From: Glandiceps talaboti
Taxonomy: Eukaryota > Hemichordata > Enteropneusta > Spengelidae
Direction of reading: 5' to 3'
DNA: 64,000 nt
NCBI RefSeq assembly: GCF_964340395.1
Contig: NC_135556.1
Span: forward strand, 17,139,642-17,203,641
Below, piece by piece: positions 1 through 32,020 of the stretch. The translations under genes were made by a program, and so were the position numbers. Position 1 is the first letter of the stretch. Every line of letters starts with the position of its first letter. The notes beneath the pieces are model-generated. The model had not been told where the DNA came from. It searched no databases and saw only the letters and a program-made list of their open reading frames with translations.

Positions 1-84
1 AACTTTAAATGTTTTGTTATATTCATTTAATTTTCAACCATTGAAATTTGTACCAAATATTTACATAGAACGGTTGTATTAATA

Positions 85-355
85 GCCGGCCTGATGGGGC
101 AGGCCTGTCACAAATCTGACTGCCTTAGTATGCCACAGGCCTGATGAGAAAGGTCTGCACAGCCCTGACATGACAGGCATGTTGAAACAGGCCTGCCACA
201 GGTTTAACTGTTCAGGCCTGCCATAGGGCTGCCACAACCCTGATGGGACATGCCCTCCCACAGGCCTGATGGGACTGGCTTGCCACAGGCTTTCTACAGG
301 CCTGATGAAACAGGCCTGCTATAGACCTGAAGGGACAGGTCTACCACAGACCTGA
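85..355. repeat. GC-rich minisatellite in a GATB intron
   Basis: A degenerate tandem array built from units such as caggcctgatgggacaggcc and caggcctgccacaggcctg, with many partial copies of about 18-35 bp. It is much more GC-rich than its surroundings and lies just upstream of the first visible GATB exon. It has no coding potential. Confidence 0.85.
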
Positions 356-455
356 TACATTTTTAGTGGAATACATAACAAGTTTATGATATGACAGTGC
401 CATGATATGAAATAGTTTGATGGTGTCATTTATGTGTGTGTGTGTTCCATTTCAG

Positions 456-2496
456 TCCAATTTCAGCCACGTCACTTGGTGAATTAATAGATTTGATGGA
501 TAAAGGTGTGATTTCTGCAAGTATTGGTAAAAAAATGATGTCACTTTTGTTTGATAAAGATTCCAAATCACTTTTAGAGGTAAGGGCTGTGTACAGTTGG
601 TCATTTTGAAGAAAAGGACAAAAATGAGTGTGTCTACATGTTGGTGATTCTTTCAAGTCACAATTGCATAAAAATGACGATTAAAGTCAAAGGAAATATG
701 AATCCATAGTTTTAATAAAAGTTCCTTAAAGTTTCTTTGATTATCCATTATATTTGTTCAGATACACATTAACAGTGTTGCCATCTTAACCATTGTGAAG
801 TTGTATTTTTTTCTTATCTGACCACATAGTGTTTGTAAACTTTTTAAAAAGATGTTCGGTTTCACAGGTCATGTGAAACTCTGAAATCAAATGAGAAATC
901 CTTAACATTGTGGAAAAAACTATTAATCAGTAATTTTATGATAGATGAAACATTTCAGAGGATCATTTAGTTTTCTGTAAAACATATTTTTCTCAATTAA
1001 GTAATTGTTTAATATAATGAAAGATGCAATATCTGTAGTTTGATGGAAATATCTATATTAATTGAATACAATACAATTATGTCTAGTAATATTTTTCATT
1101 TCATACAGATTATTGAGGCTAATAATTGGGCCCAGATCCGAGATGAAGAAGTGTTGGAAGAATTATGCAGCAAGATACTGGTAGAAAATAAAGATGTGGT
1201 GAGGAAAATGTTATTAAAAATGGGAATACCAATTCAATCAATATGAGGCAGCCAAATATGTCCGATCAATCTAAAAAGACATTTTTGTTATTAAACTTTG
1301 GGTTTTAGAGAGTAAATTTCATGACTTACAAAACTTCCGTTACACATGTTTCACGAGAAAAATAAATTGAAACTTTTAATCTCAGTGATTGTTCAATGAA
1401 GTCGTTTCCATGGACATGCATTGCATCATGGGAGTCAGCAGACATGAATATGCATTAGCAGAACATGAATATTCATGACTTCAAAGTGCTCATATCCTTC
1501 CATTTAACAATCTTGAATAGTTATGTTTGCCTATTAGTATTCATATCTACTGACTCCCATGATGCAATGTACATCTATGGAAAGGACCTACACTGAACAA
1601 TTAAAGAGGAACAAGGTTCAACTCCTTTTTTCTCTCTCCGCAATGGCACATAATGTATTAAGGTGATGTAATGTTATGAAATGACTCACCAGTACCCAAC
1701 ATTTACAAAAATGCTTTATTACCTGGGGTGGCGTTCCCCTCTAAACAAATTTGATGAAATCCACTTCGTGTGGTACAACTGCAGCTATTTAGTGTTTTGT
1801 ATTTTGATGTGTGTAAGTTACACTGTCAGATTAAGTGTACTATGAGATATCAAACATAAGTATAAAAGTACCATTGTCTAGTTCCTTAACAAGATAGTCA
1901 CATGTTCCAGCTAAGACCTGAGAACCATTGATTCTGAGAGGAATCTCATCAAATTTCCATACCTTAGTACCCCCTATTAAGTGTGAAACACTGCACTTTT
2001 TTTTGGCTGAAGGTTTTTCAACCCTGGTCACATAGGAGGAATCTGGTATAACTTGCACAGATTTCCGTTGTCTTTTACCCTATAAAACTTTGCTGAAAAC
2101 TTGGTAAAAGATCCCGGGAAAGCAGGTAGATTTTACCAAGTACTTCCCCTCAACAGAAGCATTGATACTTAAATTTGTTGCAATTTTAATTCAATACTTA
2201 TTTGAAATTTTGAGTGAAAATTTAACTTAATATTTCTCTGGCATACATGAGTTTTTGTTGTTAGAATTCAGGTTCTATGATCTCTTCTCTCTGACAGTAA
2301 CAGGTGACTGTGTATCACCAAGGTAACAACATATTTGACACCATGTTCTTTACTTTTGTAACAGGTGACTGCTTATCACCAAGGTACCAAGAAAGTCTTG
2401 AACAGACTGATTGGATTGGTACAGCGACAAACACAGGGAAGAGCTGATCCAATAATTCTGAACAAAATCATGAAGATGAAATTAGATGGCAAATAA
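456..2496 (+). CDS. GATB: GATB C-terminal exons (partial gene): mitochondrial Glu-tRNA(Gln) amidotransferase subunit B
   Basis: Three exons are visible: 456-579, 1109-1198 and 2365-2496 (stop TAA 2494-2496). All have AG acceptors and GT donors (gtaagg, gtgagg) and compatible phases. The roughly 114 residues read PISATSLGELIDLM, then IIEANNWAQIRDEEVLEEL, then VTAYHQGTKKVLNRLIGLV and end KMKLDGK. This is the C-terminal GatB/YqeY tail domain, which in the family contacts the tRNA; the NPVSA-type start and the IIE-x-(K/N) motif are typical. GatB is the subunit of the mitochondrial GatCAB complex that, with the glutaminase GatA, converts Glu-tRNA(Gln) to Gln-tRNA(Gln). The catalytic N-terminal part lies upstream of the window. 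The gene converges on SUPT20H. I recognise the family with high confidence; the symbol rests on similarity to the metazoan nuclear gene. Confidence 0.9.
1386..1603. mobile_element. Foldback/MITE-like element with about 65-bp terminal inverted repeats
   Basis: The left arm (about 1386-1450) and the right arm (about 1540-1603) are imperfect reverse complements that share gcatcatgggagtcagcag / ctactgactcccatgatgc and the outer tgattgttca / tgaacaatta. Total length is about 218 bp with no open frame, so it is a non-autonomous DNA element. It lies in the last GATB intron. The gggagtcag motif recurs inside the larger element at 51253-52121. Confidence 0.75.
2297..2390 (+). repeat. Tandem microduplication of the last GATB intron/exon junction
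   Basis: Bases 2297-2329 match 2358-2390 at 30 of 33 positions. Both contain the splice acceptor gtaacag followed by GTGACTG and the codons for the tyrosine-histidine-glutamine-glycine stretch. The downstream copy gives the family-consistent open frame. The upstream copy, if spliced, would add 61 nt and break the frame. Confidence 0.8.
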
Positions 2497-2719
2497 TTCA
2501 TGAACTAGTGGATAGATATCACCTGCTCATCTCTCATCAAGATGTTGTGAAAGATAATCACTGACTTTTGGAATCTGATTGCATTCTTCTAACAGAATAG
2601 CAACTTGTGTGTTTGACAAGATCAAAATCAGTGAAAATTGAAGTCAATAATATCAGTATACTGATATGTCAACGTGGAGTGCTCATTTGATGCTTAGTTT
2701 GGCCAATCTACAGTTAGAG

Positions 2720-2885
2720 TTATAGCGCCCTCTAGATTTTCATCACAATCCATGATATTAAAGTGCACATTTGTATTTGCAAGTCAAGAAATTTTAGTGA
2801 TGTCGCCCTCTAGAGTTTCATCACACTCAATGATTTGAGCACAGAGTATTTCTATTTGCAATTTGAGAAGTTTGAGTTATAGTTT
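2720..2885. repeat. Two-copy tandem duplication in the GATB 3' UTR
   Basis: Two copies about 88 bp apart share cgccctctaga, ttcatcacaatc/ttcatcacactc and tatttgcaa(g/t)t. They lie downstream of the GATB stop codon, probably in its 3' untranslated region. Confidence 0.6.
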
Positions 2886-3111
2886 TCTCTACATACTTGA
2901 CGAGGGTCAAACATTTCAGATTTGGGTCAGAGTTACACTAGCACTCAAGACAAAGATAACACAGTCTTCAACTTTTGGGTTTTAAATTCATATTGCTCAG
3001 TTGAGTTTTGTTGAAGACCAAGGATGTGTAACTCCAATCATTTCCACATCAACTTACAACAAAATAGCATTGAACTGTCATAAACTCACCAATGTCACAC
3101 TGACATCTATA

Positions 3112-3130
3112 AATAAATGGTGCCAATAAA
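3112..3130 (+). other. Candidate GATB poly(A) signals
   Basis: Two AATAAA hexamers, at 3112-3117 and 3125-3130, lie about 620 bp after the stop codon; another is at 3318-3323. They are plausible 3'-end signals, but AATAAA is frequent in this AT-rich DNA, so this is a suggestion only. Confidence 0.4.
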
Positions 3131-3482
3131 TGTCCTTATAAAAACCTGCTTATTTGCACAGTATTTTATTTACAATTTGGAAATTTTTGGTTTGGATCTT
3201 ACGTTCTCGTTTGTCATAATTCAATAATAACTGTTGGGATATTGTATATACAGAATTTAATGACTGGAGGACAACACATGCTTTGGGGAAAAAAAGAATC
3301 ACCTTTGATTATATGAAAATAAATTTTGTCAAAAGCAAGATGATATTGTATAGATTTTTTTTTTTGCTAGATATGTGTTATGTGGTGAGAGAGTTTGGTG
3401 AAATAGTAGTTATGTAAAAAATAATAAACATATTGAAAATGGTATCTTGATATAGACTTACATCTCAGAGATTTGCGAGTCA

Positions 3483-3991
3483 ATACAACAGAAATCATAA
3501 ACCCTGAAACAAAATGTCGTCTGGCTCAACAAAAGCTCATAACAAGCTACATTTTATCGTCTGGCTAGACAAAAATCTTACCAACAGTGTTTCATCAATT
3601 GTCTGGTGTGACAAACATCTTTACCGATATTGTTACACTTTCTTTGCGTGAGCTACCATTATCCACAGACAAGAATCTCTTAGTTGTCTGTGCATTATCT
3701 TAGGAGATCAACGCCAAATTCATATGTCCCTGCCTGGTAAACCTAAGGTCTGGCACGTTCTTTGATATTTTTGAGACAGTCAATTGACTAAAATGTATCA
3801 ATTGTAGTTCAGTTCTTGTTGTGCCAGACGATAACATGTGGAAATATTAATTAGATTTTTGTCGAGCCAGACGAGAACATTTACAACATCAAAGAGATAT
3901 TTTGCCTGGCCAGACAAAAACTGGCAATGTTAGTGAGATTTTTGTCGAACCAGGCGACGTTTTGTTTCAGGGTTTGTGATTTCCGTTGTAT
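3483..3991. mobile_element. Foldback element with internal GTCTGGC-AGACAAAA repeats
   Basis: The ends are inverted repeats: left atacaacagaaatcataaac and right, reverse-complemented, atacaacggaaatcacaaac, continuing through accctgaaacaaaa. Each arm carries several copies of a short motif reading (c/t)gtctggc(t/c)agacaaaa, on opposite strands in the two arms, with spacing of about 50-60 bp. It is about 510 bp with no open frame. It looks like a non-autonomous DNA transposon with subterminal motif clusters, perhaps transposase binding sites. Confidence 0.8.
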
Positions 3992-4179
3992 TTTGATGAC
4001 TTCATGAAAGGTGATTCTGCTCCCAAATATTATTCTAAACCTAGCTTATTGCTGTAATACCTTGGTACCAATGGTCCTTTCTGTGAGTTGATATTGCTGC
4101 CAACATCAGGATTGAGTTGCACCAAGTTCAAGTACAAATATTAATTATAAAAAATCTGTCTGAATTTGATACAAAGTTG

Positions 4180-4455
4180 GTTGTCTGTGTCCGAGTGGTT
4201 AGCTTGTACCCTTCTTACCTCTGCAGCCTGGGTTCAAACCCACCAACTATCGGCTGGGTTTGATTAAAATTTAACCAGGTCTGTATGTAAGAAGGGTGAT
4301 GCTCAGTTTGACCCTGCCAAATTGCAGATTTTCCCCGGGTACCCCAGTTTCCTCCTGCTTCTTCAAAACTAGGGCACTATGGCATTATCTTGTGGCAACC
4401 ATTCAACAAATCTCTGAATTTATTTGGACAAACAAAGATTTTTATTATCATGACT
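4180..4455 (+). mobile_element. tRNA-derived SINE
   Basis: The head resembles a tRNA: a box-A-like tgtccgagtggttagc at about 4188 and a box B ggttcaaaccc about 40 bp later. It continues into a non-tRNA body and ends with a tail holding ccattcaacaaat, ctgaatttatttgga and a (T)n-rich end. The tail also ends the copy at 37590-37822. The tRNA-like part lacks a complete cloverleaf, so it is not a tRNA gene. Confidence 0.75.
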
Positions 4456-5194
4456 ATCAAGTGAAGTTAGAAGCCTTCTTTATCCTATGACGGAAAGCCT
4501 GTTTCTTCTGCTTCAAAGATCTCAAACTAACAAAAACTCACGTTGCAGTTTATCCATGTTCATTCTTCCAATATCAAAGTGTACGTCTGAAAATTTATTT
4601 ACACACCACCTTGTCAATGGGATCTTAAGACTGATTGAAACTATACAACAAAACGTTAAGATTACCGAGTTGTCAAAATATCCTACACATAGTTTCTGTG
4701 TAACACCTTTTGGCCATTTGTGACATTGATAATTTGATGACCTATTCACAGCCTAAATCCAAAATGTGTTCTGTAGCACATAGCTCAGCATACATGTGCC
4801 ATTCACAAGGTAGTTTGTAATTGCTGTAATAATCCAGGTCAAGAAATTCACTACAACAAAATAACAGCGGTGCATTTGCGTACCTGTTGCATTCAGAAAA
4901 GAGACAAGCTTCATGCAAAAAACACAAGACATACAAAGTCGTCACTGTAGTATCAGTAACTTATCAAAGTATAAACATCATGGGATTCAGGATCCAAACT
5001 CTGTTTACTTATGCTTCATGTTATAACATTTGATTGTGACTTATTTTACAACATGACTAACTTCCACAGATATAAACAAACTGATAAAAGCATCTTGTCA
5101 ACTGACATCAGAGGCATTCATTGTTTTTGTACAAGTTTTCTTGGTTTTTTTACCTATTTTTTCTTGTATGAAGTCTTTTCTTAGCTCACTTCAT

Positions 5195-5405
5195 TAAGCA
5201 AAGGCATCAATGTTTTTTCACCAGCTGTATAATTTACTGAATGTATCATATATTCAAACAAATACCGGTGTTTTTTCTTAAGTTGTATAATTTACTGATA
5301 CATTTAAACAAACACACCGATGTTTTTTCTCCAGTTGTATAATTTACTGATACATTTAAACAAACACATCAGGGTTTTTTCTCCAGTTGTATCAGTTGCT
5401 TATAC
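5195..5405. repeat. Degenerate tandem repeat, about four units of 52-58 bp
   Basis: Units carry gttttttct(c)cagttgtat and aatttactgatacatttaaa; the gttttttc block recurs at about 5212, 5270, 5322 and 5374. It lies in the intergenic or SUPT20H 3' flank. Confidence 0.75.
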
Positions 5406-5784
5406 ACTCTAACCTTATTATGTGCAATTCATATCTGACACAATAAAAGGACAGTATATTGGTATATAAATTAAGTGTTTTTTATTACAAACAGTACTTA
5501 CCAGCTATGAAATAAAATGTACATTGCTTCTCAAGAAAGAAATTTGGATGACAAATATAGAGCAAGCATAGTTGCAAACAAAGGCAGTTATATGTATTTT
5601 CAGTCTGGCAGTCAAAATAAATTTTAGAATTCTTCATTTCTTGTACATTGATTATTTAGAGTCAGCATACATGTCTAAAATTACCCAAAGGTTATTCTTT
5701 ATATGACAAAGAAAGTTTTGTATGGCTGTGTTTAAATTCTTCAGCATGATTCAAATAATATATTGCATTAAAAAAAAAGTGTTG

Positions 5785-5985
5785 TACTTTGACCAATCAT
5801 AGTCAGTTGAATACGGTAAATCCATCTGGTTCAATATAAGTACACCAGGTGTTGTACAATGTCAGCCAATCACAGTTTGTCTTCTGTAAGGAAGCTAAAT
5901 CCACCCAGTACAATTCATGTACAACAGGTGTTTTACAATGTTGGCCAATGGCAGTCTGTCTTGTGTGGGTAGGTATGCTTAAAGG
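5785..5985. repeat. Tandem repeat, period 79 bp, about 2.4 copies
   Basis: The blocks aaatcca, caggtgtt and gccaatcacagt/gccaatggcagt recur with a 79-bp offset (for example caggt at 5846 and 5925). It is not coding. Confidence 0.7.
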
Positions 5986-5989
5986 CCTA

Positions 5990-7139
5990 CTCTGCATATA
6001 AATAAGGGTTTAATTATGCTAGATGACTTTGACTGTCTAATACGCTCACAGAGCTCATACAGCACCTATGAAATTGCTGTTTTAGAGAGTACTACAGATT
6101 TTCTATCTCCTAATATTTGACTACGGTACTATGAATATACAAGAAAAAAATCTGTCACTGTATTTTTTTAATTAGTTGCATTTTGGGGAACTGTATTCAT
6201 GAAAATGTTGGCTTGATACAAGTGGGGGAGAGTCAAGACACTGACCCAGGATTGACAGTCACCTGGCACAGCTCAAATACACAAGGTATACCATGTTAAC
6301 CAATCAATTATCTTGTGCGTCATAGGTTCATATCTATCAGTTGTTTAACTGGGTTATGTCATATGTAAGCTAGTCAGTTTGTATTATCCACCAGGTAATA
6401 TCTTTGTGAGCAGATCACACTCAAATTCAAATTTCTCATTGGTTGAATTCTGTCAATGTCTATCCCTCTAAGGTTTCTCCTCTCCATTGTGAAGACACAG
6501 TTCTACCATAAAGTGCTGATAGAAGTATCTACTGTGATTATATGGCTGACACATAGGTGGCTTAACAATACATGGGCCATTCTGATTGGTCCTTAAAAGC
6601 AGATCGTTCCACAAGCAGATTTGAAGCAAATGCAGAGTAGTGGAAGACACGTGGTCAACCATACATATTGTGTTTATCAGGGTTGAGGGTGGGAGGTATA
6701 TTAATTCTATTCATAACCCTATCCCAACCAACCCCAACTTCCTAGGTTGGACACAACGCGCTAGCTATCATACAGTCAGTCCACTCTCCAAACTCTTGAT
6801 GCAGACTACAGCTGCTAACATATAATCAATGATAACTCACTTCCCAAATAAATAGTTATGTTTCCATCCTTTTCAAAGAAACATTCTTACATGTACAGGA
6901 AATGTGTAGTGACGTTACTTAACTTGATTAAAAATGTTTGAAAAATAAAATAAAATGTATAGGTTAAATATTCCTTCCATGTTCATCTTCCACTTGGGGT
7001 AAAATGTTCAACAAAGTGAACAAATGCTTGCTGGTTCAATAATCAATGCGATGTGGACAACACTGCAAGTAAAAGTTTGTGATTCCCGATAGTACAAATT
7101 TAGTCAACACATTCTCCAGTAAGTTCATTTGTTTCTCAT
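5990..7139 (-). other. Probable SUPT20H 3' UTR and flank
   Basis: This is the stretch directly after the SUPT20H stop codon on the minus strand. No conserved frame is seen. A minus-strand AATAAA is present at 5486-5481, so the 3' UTR may extend that far; the true end cannot be set from sequence alone. Confidence 0.4.
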
Positions 7140-29767
<22,628 letters not shown>

Positions 29768-29770
<3 letters not shown>

Positions 29771-29822
29771 CTTGACTTTTGGACAATATTATCTGTATCC
29801 TTTGATGCAACAAGGTGTTTAT
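29768..29822 (-). other. SUPT20H: SUPT20H exon carrying the 5' UTR and start codon
   Basis: On the minus strand an acceptor (tatcaacag) precedes base 29822. The exon ends with ATG at 29770-29768, directly before the donor gtaagtc. The context aagATG has A at -3. The translation start thus falls exactly at an exon end, and the next exon continues in phase 0 with SESAM. Confidence 0.65.
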
Positions 29823-29877
29823 CTGTTGATAAGAAATATGCAAAGTGATTTCATTTTCATAACATTACAACAACCAA

Positions 29878-30087
29878 TAACACCAAAGTAAAGTGTTTTC
29901 TGTATGCACCCCAATCGTTTATAGCATCCATATCAAGTGTAAAAGTACACCATTACATTTGACCACATTAAAAAGGCCACATGCTTGGCTTGTAAATAAA
30001 CCAATTGAAAAAGTACACTTTTACACTTGATGTGTGAATGCTATAAACAAGTATAGCACTCACAGAAAGTGCTTTACTTCAGTGTTA
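29878..30087. mobile_element. MITE with about 75-bp TIRs, copy 1
   Basis: The left end (taacaccaaagtaaag, tttctgt, cgtttatagcatcca, caagtgtaaaagtaca) is the reverse complement of the right end. Total about 210 bp, no open frame, central rggccacat-ggcttgtaaat. Copy 2 is at 58602-58811 in the same orientation. It lies in the putative first SUPT20H intron. Confidence 0.85.
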
Positions 30088-30986
30088 CCTGTTGTATAAT
30101 AACACATTGTGTTGTGTGAATGTCCCCAGTATTACATACATAGAGCACAGTGGTATTTTTAAAGCATGAACAGTAAGTACACCTTACCTAAGTTCCCCTG
30201 TCATTTTACAGGGGTTACCCACCAAAATTATGTTGCAGTGTATGGGAACTACAATGTACATGTACATGTATGCCAGTTTTACCATATTTACCCCTGTCTC
30301 TTACTGGGGTAACAGAACACTGGAGAATGAAAGATCTCCTTCATTATTGCCATTATCTTTGCTCAAAAAAGTATTCATAATTCAAAGCAATCTGAAATCT
30401 GATTTTGTAGCATTATACTCCTGAAAAAAAACCTTATCTATTTTCTCTGTAATCTATAAAAGAATACAAGTTTTTGTATTAATAATAGTATGTGAAAATT
30501 GAAATTAAACAAAAATGTCATATCATTTTCTGTCAAATATGAATATGGAGTTATTTTCTCTAATTTGATTTTTTAGACATAAATGATACAGATAAAGCTA
30601 CAATATATGAATTGAACATAGTAAAATGAAATAAATGCATTTTCAAAATTTTTGATATTAATAATTATGTAGATATAGATGCAATTTAATGATGAAAACA
30701 GTATCATATTAAACAAGCAATGAATAAACATTTGTACAGTATCCGGAGGGATGGGGGTGTCAGAGGAAGCTCTGTATACTTCAATACAGAGTCCGATATC
30801 TATGGTCGCACTGCTCCGTTCTCATTCTGAGAACATATTCGATAATATAACAAAGTAACATCAAATACATAGAGAGACAACAGACTAGAGTTCTCATCTT
30901 TTTCATAATGTACGATGTAATGGAATAATGTTGATGGATTTTTGTGCTTGGCGTATAGTTTAACGATAGTGCTGGAGTGAACATAC

Positions 30987-31200
30987 CTGAATAGTTACTG
31001 CATTCAGCTAGCTGTCACTCACTCATATTCGGCTTTCACTGATTACCAATACCATCATCAGTGTTCTGAATCTGACTATCAACAACACTGAGTTGAGTCC
31101 AGCTTCGATCTTGCGTTCAGCAGAAAATGATCTTGCGAAGTCACAGTAGATGCATGTGGAAAGATTTAAGTGTATTTTACTGAAGAGGTGAAATGTTCTC
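30987..31200 (-). other. SUPT20H: Probable SUPT20H first non-coding exon
   Basis: A good minus-strand donor, actattcag|gtatgt, lies at 30987/30986. It would join a leader exon to the acceptor at 29822 across an intron of about 1.16 kb. The 5' limit is only estimated; no transcript data are available. Confidence 0.4.
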
Positions 31201-31274
31201 CCCGATCAATCATTGGATCAGATGCATCTTACAAATTCGTAAAAGCCTCCGATCACTCTTCAAAACACATGAAA

Positions 31275-31285
31275 GTCGCCATATT
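31275..31285 (-). promoter_or_regulatory. YY1-like motif toward SUPT20H
   Basis: Minus-strand aatatggcgac contains the ATGGCG core often found just downstream of animal TATA-less transcription starts. It points toward the SUPT20H leader. Confidence 0.45.
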
Positions 31286-31852
31286 AGTTAATTGATCTCG
31301 CGGAGTCTCGTTTTATCGCGTTTTGCTAAAGGAGGAAGCTTGTAGATTTAAGTAGATGTGTCCTAAAACTTTGATTCGTAAACGAGAAAAAGTCAGTACA
31401 GACAATCTAAATAGTGGAGTTATTACTCTTTATAATGCCTTTATCATATCACTACACACAAAACTAAATAATGCAGTTGCGTACATTTCTGATACCCCCT
31501 AAACGAAAATGGACTATTCTCACTTTTGACGGTTTCTATTGACACATTGGATTGGTCAATAGTTTCTGAACGCTATCCAGACTTTCCATCACAAATATCA
31601 TTTTAGCTTACTTTCAGAATTGAAATTTCCGATAAATTGCATTTTAGCTGCATGAAAATGTATTCAAAAAGTAAGTACTGTCCAAAGTATTTTTTTTATG
31701 TAATCTACAGGCACTTTTCTGAACTTTGAGATGAGCCAATCAGAGATGAGGTTATAAATAAATTTACAAGTAGGCCGGATCATGACACGTGATGAAATCA
31801 TAAACACAACCACATGTTGTGGTAAAGGTTACTTGGAAGTTCAGCTGCAAAG

Positions 31853-31863
31853 AAGATGGCGAC
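31853..31863 (+). promoter_or_regulatory. YY1-like motif toward OTUD4
   Basis: Plus-strand aagatggcgac is a close match to the classic AAGATGGCGGC YY1 element. It lies 160 bp upstream of the OTUD4 ATG and overlaps the start of a short upstream frame. Confidence 0.55.
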
Positions 31864-31900
31864 ACTTCCAGCAGGCCCATGTGAACTACCGCCTGTTTGA
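31856..31900 (+). CDS. Possible 14-codon upstream ORF of OTUD4
   Basis: ATG at 31856 opens a frame MATLPAGPCELPPV that stops at 31898-31900, 120 bp before the OTUD4 start. If transcription begins upstream of it, this uORF could lower OTUD4 translation. The ATG is part of the YY1-like motif, so it may instead mark the transcription start. No function is claimed for the peptide. Confidence 0.3.
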   Translation: MATLPAGPCELPPV

Positions 31901-32020
31901 CGTTAATATTTTAGCTTTCGGTCTGCCCTTTTTGGGCTACTTTTAGCTTGAGAAAGTCTGTAAATGTAGCGGTGGTGTTTTAGCACTGACAGTTCGTTTT
32001 TAGAAACAGTTTCTAACAAA

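Larger units (their letters stand above)
30988..32020. promoter_or_regulatory. Divergent SUPT20H/OTUD4 promoter region
   Basis: About 1 kb separates the putative SUPT20H leader donor (30987, minus) from the OTUD4 start codon (32021, plus). CpG dinucleotides are denser around 31230-31320 than in most of the window. Visible motifs: an inverted CCAAT box (31551-31555), CCAATCAG (31736-31743), a ttataaata stretch (31752-31760), an E-box CACGTG (31786-31791) and two ATGGCG-type YY1 motifs facing outward (entered separately). Joint regulation of the two genes is an inference from arrangement. Confidence 0.6.

Noticed and set aside
4180-4260. tRNA gene
   Set aside because: Box A- and box B-like sequences are present, but no complete cloverleaf can be drawn, and the sequence continues into a SINE body and tail shared with another copy.
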